22,100 bases of DNA from DASWRT01 sp036403035 (GTDB lineage Bacteria > Pseudomonadota > Alphaproteobacteria > ATCC43930 > CGMCC-115725), in contig DASWRT010000390.1 of the NCBI GenBank assembly GCA_036403035.1, positions 1 through 22,100 on the forward strand. Direction: 5' to 3'. Under the pieces are notes generated by a model that was not told the origin of the DNA, ran no database searches, and saw only the letters and a list, made by a program, of their open reading frames with translations. Position numbers and translations under genes: made by a program. This document shows positions 15,718 to 21,869 of this stretch, in pieces. Numbering within the stretch: position 1 is the first letter of the stretch; the number at the start of each line of letters is the position of its first letter.

Positions 15718-17187
15718 CTACCTCCCGCTGACGCCCGCCCGCCGCGCGGCCCCCAGCGATGCGGCGGCGGCGAGCACGGCGCGGCGGCCCGCCTTGCGGA
15801 AGGCGCGGCCGCGCAACGCGGCGAGCGGAACCTCGCCGGGCTCGTCGACGCGGGTGAGGCGGGTCAGCGCGAACAGCCCGAGCAGCACCGACGACAGGAA
15901 GAACACGTGCCAGGGCGCGACGTGCAGCAGGATCACCTCGCCGCCGCCCTTGCCGTCCTGCCAGCGGAACGCGAACGCGAAGGACATGCCGGAGAGCCGG
16001 TCGGCGATCTGCCCGCCGAGCACCGGCGCGAACCCGGCGCAGAGCGACTTTACGAGGCTGTTCGCGCCGAGAAAGACGGTCGCCTCGCCGCGGGGCGCCA
16101 GCTTCAGCGGGATGTTGCCGCAGGCGAGGTCGAGGCCCGCGGTCGCAACGCCGACGAGGAGCTGGATCGCCGCGATCAGCGGCAGCGTCAGGCTGTGCGG
16201 CGCCGGCTGCCCGGCCAGCACCCAGCCGACGAGGCAGGCCAGGAAGAGCGGCGCGCAGACGGCGATCACCGTCTTGTTCGAGAAGCGGTCCGATACGCTG
16301 CCCCACACCGGCAGCGAGGCGACGTTCGCGAGCTGCGCCACGATCGTGAGCGCGACGCCGGTCCCGATGCCGCAATGCAGATCCTGCAGCAGATAGACCA
16401 TGAAGAACGGCGTCGCGAGATTGACCGCGAGGTTCCAGCTTCCGAGGAACACCATCAGCCGCCGGAAGTTCGCGTCGCGGAACGGCCGGGCGAAGAGCGC
16501 CCCGATGCCCCCGGCGCCGCGCGGCGGCGCGGACGGCATCGGCACGTCCGGCATGCGCGTCAGGTACCAGGTGCTGGCCATCGCCGCGGCGACCGCCAGC
16601 AGGAAGACGCCGACATAGCCGCCCGCCGGCGTCGCCGGCGACCAGCGCGCCCAGCCGTCGGCGATCGCCCCGCCGAGCAGCGCCGCCGCGATGCCGGAGA
16701 CGTTGGCGCGAAGCTGTCGGCCGGCGAACACCGCGCCGAGCCGGCCGGCCGGCACGAGGTCGCAGGTCCAGGACATCCAGGCGCAGCCGCCGACCGCGCC
16801 GAGCGTCGCGACCGCAGCGAAGACCGCGAGCAGCACGCCGAGCGCGACGCCGTGGCTGGGGATCAGCGGCACCAGCACCAGCGGCAGCAGCAGGAGCCGC
16901 GCCGCGAGCGTCACGGCGACGCAGATCGCCTTGCGCCGCCGCAGCTTCTCGATCAGCACGATTCCCGGCACGTGGGCGAGCTGGGCGAAGAACGGAACGG
17001 CGGCGAGCAGCCCGACGAATCCCGGCGACGCGCCCAGCGCCAGGGCGCAGCCGGTAAGCAGTGCTCCGCCGGTCAATACGCCCAGCGCCTGGGAGTAGAT
17101 GCCGTCGCTGACCAGCGCCGCCAGCCCGCGCTCGGCCGAATCCTCGTCGGCGTCGCCGATCTTCGAAAGGTGCTGCTGATGCTGCAT
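15718..17187 (-). CDS. Major facilitator superfamily transporter
   Basis: 489 aa inner-membrane protein with about 12 hydrophobic segments and a central cytoplasmic loop (roughly 215-240, Pro/Gly-rich). MFS-type features include a loop 2-3 motif PGIVLIEKLRRRKA, the RANVSGIAAALLGGAIADG segment in helix 5 and VWGSVSDRFSNK in the second half, the repeat of the loop 2-3 motif. The N-terminal 25 residues are polar and the C-terminus is a basic, Ala-rich cytoplasmic tail. GGGA seven nt upstream supports the ATG at 17187. Substrate is not recognisable. It ends 30 nt before the vapBC operator, without an obvious terminator. Confidence 0.8.
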   Translation of the reverse strand: MQHQQHLSKIGDADEDSAERGLAALVSDGIYSQALGVLTGGALLTGCALALGASPGFVGLLAAVPFFAQLAHVPGIVLIEKLRRRKAICVAVTLAARLLLLPLVLVPLIPSHGVALGVLLAVFAAVATLGAVGGCAWMSWTCDLVPAGRLGAVFAGRQLRANVSGIAAALLGGAIADGWARWSPATPAGGYVGVFLLAVAAAMASTWYLTRMPDVPMPSAPPRGAGGIGALFARPFRDANFRRLMVFLGSWNLAVNLATPFFMVYLLQDLHCGIGTGVALTIVAQLANVASLPVWGSVSDRFSNKTVIAVCAPLFLACLVGWVLAGQPAPHSLTLPLIAAIQLLVGVATAGLDLACGNIPLKLAPRGEATVFLGANSLVKSLCAGFAPVLGGQIADRLSGMSFAFAFRWQDGKGGGEVILLHVAPWHVFFLSSVLLGLFALTRLTRVDEPGEVPLAALRGRAFRKAGRRAVLAAAASLGAARRAGVSGR

Positions 17188-17414
17188 ACGTCGATCCCAC
17201 TCGGGCGAGCACCGGCCGCGTCGCGACGGCAGGGTTCGCGAGGCGGCAACTCCGGTGCGCGCAGCCGATCGGCTCTCGATCGGCGACTGCCGCGGCCGGA
17301 GGCGCCGCGACGGCGATGGGAAAGCGTAGGCGTGTTAACCTTAATAAAACGTATCCCGGCGGATATCAGGGACGCGCGGAATCCTCTCCATTATTGCAAT
17401 GGCTCAAGGATTTA

Positions 17415-17450
17415 TTCCCTCTCGCTTTTGCTCGGGAGAAGGTCGGGGCA
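17415..17450. repeat. Degenerate copy of a CCCTCTC...GGGAGAAGG palindromic repeat
   Basis: CCCTCTCGCTTTTGCTCGGG followed by AGAAGGTCGGGG resembles the widespread intergenic palindromes built on CCCTCTCCCGC/GCGGGAGAGGG. Several stem mismatches are present. It lies about 65 nt from a better-preserved copy at 17517-17545 in the same gene-free gap. Confidence 0.4.
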
Positions 17451-17471
17451 ACCGGCAGTCAACGGAGATCA

Positions 17472-17515
17472 GCCCCTCCGGCGCCCTCCCCTCGCCTCCC
17501 GGCGGCCGGATGGGC
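17472..17515. repeat. Long imperfect inverted repeat in the metQ-MFS gap
   Basis: GCCCCTCCGGCGCC and GGCGGCCGGATGGGC pair with one mismatch and one extra base, closing a pyrimidine-rich loop (CTCCCCTCGCCTCCC-like). It directly adjoins the perfect hairpin that follows, so the two probably form one compound repeat element. Confidence 0.45.
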
Positions 17516-17516
17516 T

Positions 17517-17545
17517 CCGCCCTCTCCCGCAAAGGGAGAGGGCGG
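17517..17545. repeat. Perfect 12-bp stem-loop (REP-like) downstream of metQ
   Basis: CCGCCCTCTCCC (17517-17528) and GGGAGAGGGCGG (17534-17545) are exact reverse complements around the loop GCAAA, 44 nt past the metQ stop. On the metQ (minus) strand no U-tract follows; on the plus strand TTTAA follows. It can protect or end the metQ transcript but looks more like a dispersed palindromic repeat. The gap 17188-17589 has no supportable gene; the plus-strand frame through it encodes only the low-complexity peptide typical of such repeats. A short AT-rich patch at about 17334-17350 could hold the MFS promoter. Confidence 0.6.
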
Positions 17546-17589
17546 TTTAAAGAGCCTGTCTACGCCGGGAAAGGGATCGGCCTCGGCGC

Positions 17590-18411
17590 TTACCACGCCG
17601 GGAGGATCGCTCCCTTGAAGCGCGTCTTCAGGAACTCCTTAACCTCGTCCGACTCGTATGCGGCGACGAGCTTCTTGAGATCCGGCCGGTCCTTGTCCTT
17701 CTCGCGCGTGGCGATGAAATTCCCGTAGGGGTTGTCGGTCCAAGATTCCTGCACCAGGGCGTCCTTCACCGGGTCGAGCCCGGTCGAAAGAACGTAGTTG
17801 GTGTTGATCACCGCCGCATCGAGGTCCTGGAGCGAGCGCGGCAGCTGCGCCGCGTCCAGTTCGACGAACTTCAGGTTCTTCGGGTTCGACGCGATGTCGA
17901 GCACCGACGGCGACAGGCCTTTTCCGGGCGCCAGCGTGAGCACGCCGTTGGCGGCGAGCAGGTTGAGCGACCGGGCGCCGTTGCTGGGGTCGTTCGGGAT
18001 GCCGATGCGGGCGCCGCTCTTCAGCTCGTCGAGCTTCTTGACCTTCCGCGAATAGAGGCCGATCGGCTCGACGATCGTGAAGCCGATCGGGACGATGTGG
18101 TAGCCGCGGTCGCGGATCTGCGCATCGAGATAGGGCTTGTGCTGGAACGCGTTCGCGTCGAGGTCGCCGGACTCCAGCGCAGCGTTCGGCATCGTATAGT
18201 CCTGGAACGTGACGAGCTGTACGTCGAGCCCGTCGCGTGCCGCGACCTTCTTCGCGACTTCCGCGATCTCCTCCTCCTCGCCGGCCATCACGCCGAGCTT
18301 GATCCTGTCGGCGGCCCGCGCCGCCGTAACGGAAAGCCCTGATGTCGCGAGCAGCGTCCCGACGATCAGGAAGAGCGCCGCGCGGCGGCCGGTCTTCAGT
18401 CCTTCGAACAT
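17590..18411 (-). CDS. metQ: MetQ/NlpA-family methionine-binding protein of an ABC importer
   Basis: 273 aa periplasmic substrate-binding protein of the methionine uptake transporter (MUT/MetNIQ) family. A signal peptide (hydrophobic core 11-30) ends at ARA-A (33/34). Conserved elements follow: IKLGVMAGEEEEI, VTFQDYTMPNAALESGDLDANAFQHKPYLD (about 67-96), EPIGLYSRKVKKLDEL, GIPNDPSNGARSLNLL and INTNYV. Unlike E. coli MetQ there is no cysteine anywhere in the leader, so it should be a free periplasmic protein rather than a lipoprotein. GAGAGG seven nt upstream fixes the ATG at 18411. metN and metI are not adjacent, so it must work with a transporter encoded elsewhere, or those genes lie apart. 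A SAM-II riboswitch about 590 nt upstream fits regulation by methionine/SAM status. Confidence 0.9.
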   Translation of the reverse strand: MFEGLKTGRRAALFLIVGTLLATSGLSVTAARAADRIKLGVMAGEEEEIAEVAKKVAARDGLDVQLVTFQDYTMPNAALESGDLDANAFQHKPYLDAQIRDRGYHIVPIGFTIVEPIGLYSRKVKKLDELKSGARIGIPNDPSNGARSLNLLAANGVLTLAPGKGLSPSVLDIASNPKNLKFVELDAAQLPRSLQDLDAAVINTNYVLSTGLDPVKDALVQESWTDNPYGNFIATREKDKDRPDLKKLVAAYESDEVKEFLKTRFKGAILPAW

Positions 18412-18516
18412 CCTCGAACCTCTCGTTTCTCTCTCGTTGGTAAAGGGATATCGGGAAACCCGGCCACCGTGCGAAAGCAGCCGGGCAAGGCTCCCGAGAA
18501 GCCGCGGTACGCCTCG

Positions 18517-18741
18517 TCAGGCGGCTGCCGGCGGGAGCGGATGCCGCACCGGCGGGGTGAGCCAGCGGGCGAGCAGATTCGGCCAGAGCGGGCCACCGCC
18601 GCCGGCGGTCCGGCGCCGGCCGGCGCCGCCGCGTGGCGGGCGTATGCGGCCGGGCACCCGGGCCGGCGGATATGTGCCGGCGGATGATGAAGATGCGCCT
18701 GTCCGGCGTCGCGATGTGCGCATGGTCTTGTCGCCTTGCAT
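18517..18741 (-). CDS. Candidate small ORF in the metQ leader (hypothetical)
   Basis: 74 codons on the minus strand between the riboswitch terminator and metQ. The first third is Ser/Arg-rich with AT-ending codons. The last 28 codons show strongly GC-biased third positions and read GGGGPLWPNLLARWLTPP followed by a Pro/Ala end, which looks more coding-like. A second ATG at 18723 is possible. Not recognised as any family, and the region contains GC-rich palindromes that can keep a frame open by chance. Confidence 0.2.
   Translation of the reverse strand: MQGDKTMRTSRRRTGASSSSAGTYPPARVPGRIRPPRGGAGRRRTAGGGGPLWPNLLARWLTPPVRHPLPPAAA
18611..18628. repeat. Perfect 18-bp GC palindrome in the metQ leader
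   Basis: CGGCGCCGGCCGGCGCCG is its own reverse complement. It lies midway between the riboswitch terminator and metQ and is followed at 18662-18685 by a 10-bp direct repeat GCCGGCGGAT with a 14-nt period. The palindrome would fold into a very stable RNA hairpin in the leader. Confidence 0.5.
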
Positions 18742-18803
18742 CGGGATCCAGTGTTCCGCGGCAGCGGTGCGGACGCTGCCGTGGCGGGGTTGTCCGGCCG
18801 GAG

Positions 18804-18911
18804 CTATCGCCTCGGCAGACAGGTCCTCTCGATCGCGCCGGGAAAGGCGGGCGGCGGCATGGAACGGACGCGGGACGGCGGATGGCAAACGGACCAGGAG
18901 AAACAGGTCAT
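18804..18911 (-). CDS. Candidate 35-aa ORF directly after the SAM-II terminator
   Basis: Starts with MTCFSWSVCHPPSR and ends CLPRR. The ATG at 18911 has GGAG seven nt upstream, one of the best ribosome sites in the window. It begins 46 nt beyond the U-tract of the riboswitch terminator, exactly where the first riboswitch-controlled gene is expected. It contains three cysteines but no methionine run and resembles no family I know. It could be a leader peptide, a small regulated protein, or a chance frame. Confidence 0.3.
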   Translation of the reverse strand: MTCFSWSVCHPPSRVRSMPPPAFPGAIERTCLPRR

Positions 18912-18957
18912 GTCTCGTCTCCTGGGACCGGCGTTGCCGGCGACCGGTGCCGCGACG

Positions 18958-18990
18958 AAAAAAGCCGCCGCAGCATGGACGCTGGGCAGC
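18958..18990 (-). terminator. Intrinsic terminator of the SAM-II expression platform
   Basis: Minus strand: GCTGCCCAGC (18990-18981), 6-nt loop GTCCAT, GCTGCGGCGGC (18974-18964) and TTTTTT (18963-18958). The stem has 10 pairs with one G-U and one bulged C. It begins about 13 nt after the last conserved bases of the riboswitch (AGCTAA), a typical distance for a transcription-terminating expression platform. An antiterminator partner was not identified with confidence. Confidence 0.75.
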
Positions 18991-18998
18991 CGACCGGC

Positions 18999-19053
18999 CC
19001 CGCTTAGCTGCATTTATCAAGCGCCCGCAAGCTGGTGCTCAAATCGGCGCTGT
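18999..19053 (-). ncRNA. SAM-II riboswitch (SAM_alpha, metA motif)
   Basis: Read on the minus strand, P1 is AGCGCC (19051-19046) paired with GGCGCT (19025-19020). The 5' loop carries the conserved GATTTGA. After P1 come the near-invariant GATAAATG and AGCTAA (19009-19004), which form the SAM-binding pseudoknot. The pattern follows the SAM-II consensus from alphaproteobacterial metA/metX leaders and the crystallised marine metX aptamer block by block. It is preceded by a TTGACA promoter and followed by an intrinsic terminator. High SAM should lower expression of the downstream transcript. The first clear gene downstream is metQ, about 590 nt away. Confidence 0.92.
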
Positions 19054-19058
19054 GTCGG

Positions 19059-19087
19059 ACAATGTCGGAGGGCCGTGGCTCTGTCAA
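19059..19087 (-). promoter_or_regulatory. Promoter of the SAM-II/metQ transcript
   Basis: Minus strand: consensus -35 TTGACA (19087-19082), 17-nt spacer, CATTGT as -10 (19064-19059). The predicted start is about 19053, right at the 5' edge of the SAM-II aptamer, which supports both calls. The -10 box matches only three of six consensus bases, common in GC-rich alphaproteobacteria. Confidence 0.65.
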
Positions 19088-19117
19088 TACTCCGGAATAG
19101 GGTTGGTGCTTATACCG

Positions 19118-19157
19118 TCGGCCTCGGTCGTTGACCGATGCCGAGCGGGTTCCGCTC
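19118..19157 (-). terminator. Hairpins at the 3' end of the liv operon (possible terminator without U-tract)
   Basis: TCGGC-x-TCGGTC/GACCGA-x-GCCGA (19118-19144) forms an 11-bp stem with one mismatch and a 3-nt loop. The overlapping GAGCGG-GTT-CCGCTC (19143-19157) is a perfect 6-bp stem-loop. They lie 57-96 nt past the livF stop and upstream of the riboswitch promoter. No run of U follows, so termination may be weak, Rho-dependent or absent. Confidence 0.35.
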
Positions 19158-19198
19158 AAGTGCCGCGCAGGCCTGACCAATGGCCGATGAGTCAAGCT

Positions 19199-19210
19199 CA
19201 ACGGCCGTTG
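19199..19210. repeat. Perfect 12-bp palindrome CAACGGCCGTTG after livF
   Basis: Self-complementary 12-mer three nt beyond the livF stop codon. It may be a transcript-end hairpin or a protein-binding site; nothing else supports either. Confidence 0.35.
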
Positions 19211-19213
19211 GTA

Positions 19214-20089
19214 CTACCCACCAAGGAACAGCCGCGCCACGTCCGGGTCGGCGAGGAGATCGGCGCCGCGGCCGGCGCGGGCGACTTGCCCCGCGACGAG
19301 CACGTAGCCGAGGTCGGCGAACTCCAGCCCCTTCTTCGCGTTCTGCTCGACCATGACGATCGTCTTGCCGTCGCGCCGCTGCAATTCGGTCAGGATCTCG
19401 AACACCATGTCGATGAAGCGCGGCTCCAGCCCGATCGACGGCTCATCGACGAGCAGCACCTTCGGGTCCATCACCAGCGCCCGGGCGATCTCGAGGAGCC
19501 GCCGCTCGCCGCCGGAGAGCACGCGCGCCGGCTGGCGGCGCCGCGCCGCGAGGCGCGCGTACTTGTCGAAGATACGTTCGGCGGCTCGCTTCGCCTCGGC
19601 CGGACTCGGCATCAGGAACCCGCCCATCCAGAGATTCTCCTCGACGGTCATCTCGGGAAAGACCGAGTTGTCCTGGAGGATGTAGGCGATGCCGGCGCCC
19701 TTGAGCTTCTCGTTCGCCGGCAGGGCGGTGACGTTGCGCCCGCCGATCGCGACGCGTCCGCGCGTGATCCGGGTGAAGCCGTAGATCGAGTGCAGCACGG
19801 TCGACTTGCCGGCACCGTTCGGGCCGACGAGGCAGAGCGACTGCCCAGCCGCGACCTGGAGGTTGACGCCGTGCAGGATCTCCGCCTTGCCGTAGCCGGC
19901 GGCGAGGTCATCGAGCACCAGGAGCGGCGCGTCGTTCGCAAGCGCCGCGATCTGCTGCGGCTTCGGCGCGTTCTCGGCGAGCTTCGCCGCCTCGCGCGCC
20001 ACATCCTCGACGGAGATCAGCGTGTCGACGCCGCCGGCGCCGTAGCCGCTACCGCCGCGGCGGGGCGGCGATGCCTGCGCGCCCGCCAT
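19214..20089 (-). CDS. livF: Branched-chain amino-acid ABC transporter ATPase LivF
   Basis: 291 aa ATP-binding subunit of a HAAT-type importer, working with LivG on the cytoplasmic face. Walker A GPNGAGKST is at 89-97, signature LSGGERR at 191-197 and Walker B VLLVDEPS at 211-218. The switch position reads VEQN, as is usual for LivF. YILQDNSVFPEMTVEENLWMGG is the family Q-loop region. It is unusually long: about 55 residues precede the ABC fold (LISVEDVAREAAKLAENAPKP and onward), where LivF proteins normally start near the strand LLVLDDLAAGYG. The ATG at 20089 overlaps the livG TGA by one nt, supporting translation of the extension. It is the last gene of the operon. Confidence 0.93.
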   Translation of the reverse strand: MAGAQASPPRRGGSGYGAGGVDTLISVEDVAREAAKLAENAPKPQQIAALANDAPLLVLDDLAAGYGKAEILHGVNLQVAAGQSLCLVGPNGAGKSTVLHSIYGFTRITRGRVAIGGRNVTALPANEKLKGAGIAYILQDNSVFPEMTVEENLWMGGFLMPSPAEAKRAAERIFDKYARLAARRRQPARVLSGGERRLLEIARALVMDPKVLLVDEPSIGLEPRFIDMVFEILTELQRRDGKTIVMVEQNAKKGLEFADLGYVLVAGQVARAGRGADLLADPDVARLFLGG

Positions 20090-20850
20090 CAGTGCGCCCC
20101 CAGATAGGCGTCGATCACCCGCGGGTCGTCGCGCACCGCGTCGGGCGGGCCGGACGCCAGGATCTCGCCATGCGCGAGGCAGTAGAGCCGGTGCGCCAGA
20201 TTCATGATGACGCGCATGTTGTGCTCGATCACCAGCAGCGTGACGCCAAGATCGGCATTGGCCCGCTTCAGCCGGTCGATCACGCCGTTGATCAGCGTCG
20301 GATTGATGCCCGCGGTCGGCTCGTCGAGCATCAGGAGGCGCGGCTTCGCCATCAGCGCCATCGCGAACTCCAGCAGGCGCTGCTGCCCGAAGGAAAGCTC
20401 GCCAGCCCGCCGCTCGCGTAGGTTGTACAGCCCGACGAACTCCAGCAGCGCCAGCGCCCGCTCGCTCTCCGCCGGATCGGGCAGACCGAGCATCGCGCCG
20501 AGCCCGCCGCCGCCTGCCGTCGCCGGTGCGCTGATCGCCATGTTCTGCACGCAAGTCATCTTGCGGTATACCCGCGTCTGCTGGAACGTGCGGATCAGTC
20601 CAAGGCGCGCGATCGAGGCGACGCGAAGCCGCGAGATCTCCTGCCCGGCGAAGCGGATCGAGCCGGAATCGATCGGGTGATAGCCGACGATCGAATTGAA
20701 CACCGTCGTCTTGCCCGAGCCGTTCGGCCCGATCAGGCCGACGATCTCGCCCTCGGCCACGTCGAGGCTGACGCTGCGGTTCGCCTGTACGCCGCCGAAC
20801 GATTTCGACACGTTCTCGACCTGCAACAGCGTCGCCGACGCCGCCGCCAT
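20089..20850 (-). CDS. livG: Branched-chain amino-acid ABC transporter ATPase LivG
   Basis: 253 aa ATP-binding subunit, the usual LivG length. Walker A GPNGSGKTT lies at 41-49, the Q-loop at RTFQQTRVY (87-95), signature LSFGQQR at 152-158, Walker B LLMLDEPTAG at 172-181, H-loop VIEHNM with H210. The C-terminal A-G-E-I-type tail is represented by AHGEILASGPPDAV and the RVIDAYLG ending typical of LivG. The ATG at 20850 overlaps the livM stop by one nt (TGATG); the long frame upstream is out-of-frame livM. Confidence 0.95.
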   Translation of the reverse strand: MAAASATLLQVENVSKSFGGVQANRSVSLDVAEGEIVGLIGPNGSGKTTVFNSIVGYHPIDSGSIRFAGQEISRLRVASIARLGLIRTFQQTRVYRKMTCVQNMAISAPATAGGGGLGAMLGLPDPAESERALALLEFVGLYNLRERRAGELSFGQQRLLEFAMALMAKPRLLMLDEPTAGINPTLINGVIDRLKRANADLGVTLLVIEHNMRVIMNLAHRLYCLAHGEILASGPPDAVRDDPRVIDAYLGAH

Positions 20851-21869
20851 CAATCGTCTCCTCCGGCGGCCGGCGCGATCGCCCCCGGCGGGCGCGCTTC
20901 GCCGCGGTCGAACCGCTGCGGCCAGCGCTCGCGCAGCCAGCCGATGATGCCCTGCGGGAAGAAGACGACGATCAGCACGATCAGCAGGCCGAGCGCGATC
21001 CGCTGGAACCCCAGCAGGTAGGTCCAGAACAGCTCCTGCGTCACGTGGAACAAGGCGGCGCCGATCACCGGTCCCCACAGCGTGCCCGAGCCGCCGAGGA
21101 TCGCCATCAGCACCATCCACACGCCGTAGGTCTCGCCGGCGAAGGCGACCTGCCGCGGGTCGATGAAGCCGAGGAGGTGGCCGGCGCCGGCGCCGGCCAC
21201 CGCAAGGAACAGGGCGGCGACCGTCCAGGCGGCGACCTTGTAGGCGGTGGTCGGCAGACCCATCGCCTCGGCCTTGTCCTCGTCGTCGCGGATCGCGTTG
21301 ATCGCGAGGCCGAAGCGCGTCCCGTAGAGCCAGCGCAGGACGAGGAAGCAGACGGCCGCCAGCACGGCGAAGTAGTAGTAGAAGAACACGCCGCGCGCCG
21401 CCGGCTCGCCGGGGTACACCGGCGGCACCATGCCCGCCCCGGCGCCGAGGAAGTCCCAGCCGGAGGCGATCTCGCCGGCGGCGATGCCGAGTCCCAGGGT
21501 GCAGATCGCGAAGTAATGCCCGCGCAGCCTCAGGATCGCCGCACCGAGCACGATCGCCGCGGCGGCCGCGACGACCGCGCCGATGGCGGCGCCGACCGCG
21601 AGGCCGGCGAAATAGCCCGGCGCGAACCCAGCGCGCTGAACCACCGCGGCGGCATAGCAGCCGATGCCGAAGAAGATGATGTTGCCGAAGCTGTTGTACC
21701 CCATCTGCCCGCCGATCAGGTCCCAGGTCAGGGCGAGCACGACCATCACCCAGAGCAGCGCGAGCTGGGTGAGGTAGTTCGGGAACAGCAGCGGCCCGGC
21801 CGCGGCAAGCGCCAGCAGCGCCGCGACGAGTACGATACGCCTTACGCCACCTTGGCCCGCGCCCGTCAT
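20850..21869 (-). CDS. livM: Branched-chain amino-acid ABC transporter permease LivM
   Basis: 339 aa inner-membrane permease with about 9-10 hydrophobic segments. The family pattern includes LTWDLIGGQMGYNSFGNIIFFGIGCYAAA in the first half. The EAA-like cytoplasmic loop GLAINAIRDDEDKAEAMGLPTTAYK (about 187-212) contacts the ATPases. GGSGTLWGPVIGAALF follows near the C-terminus. The C-terminal 30 residues are polar. The ATG at 21869 overlaps the livH TGA by 4 nt, so livH-livM-livG-livF are translationally linked. The substrate is a branched-chain or other hydrophobic or polar amino acid, or possibly an amide; the binding protein needed to decide is outside the window. Confidence 0.93.
   Translation of the reverse strand: MTGAGQGGVRRIVLVAALLALAAAGPLLFPNYLTQLALLWVMVVLALTWDLIGGQMGYNSFGNIIFFGIGCYAAAVVQRAGFAPGYFAGLAVGAAIGAVVAAAAAIVLGAAILRLRGHYFAICTLGLGIAAGEIASGWDFLGAGAGMVPPVYPGEPAARGVFFYYYFAVLAAVCFLVLRWLYGTRFGLAINAIRDDEDKAEAMGLPTTAYKVAAWTVAALFLAVAGAGAGHLLGFIDPRQVAFAGETYGVWMVLMAILGGSGTLWGPVIGAALFHVTQELFWTYLLGFQRIALGLLIVLIVVFFPQGIIGWLRERWPQRFDRGEARPPGAIAPAAGGDD

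Noticed and set aside
17316..17618. Plus-strand 100-codon frame in the metQ-MFS gap
   Set aside because: Its second half is the low-complexity translation typical of palindromic intergenic repeats (PSPAKGEGG-type), and it runs into metQ antisense. No ribosome site.
18633..19134. Overlapping plus-strand frames across the riboswitch region
   Set aside because: They run antisense to the SAM-II module and its promoter, have no ribosome sites, and show Arg/Gly-rich composition.
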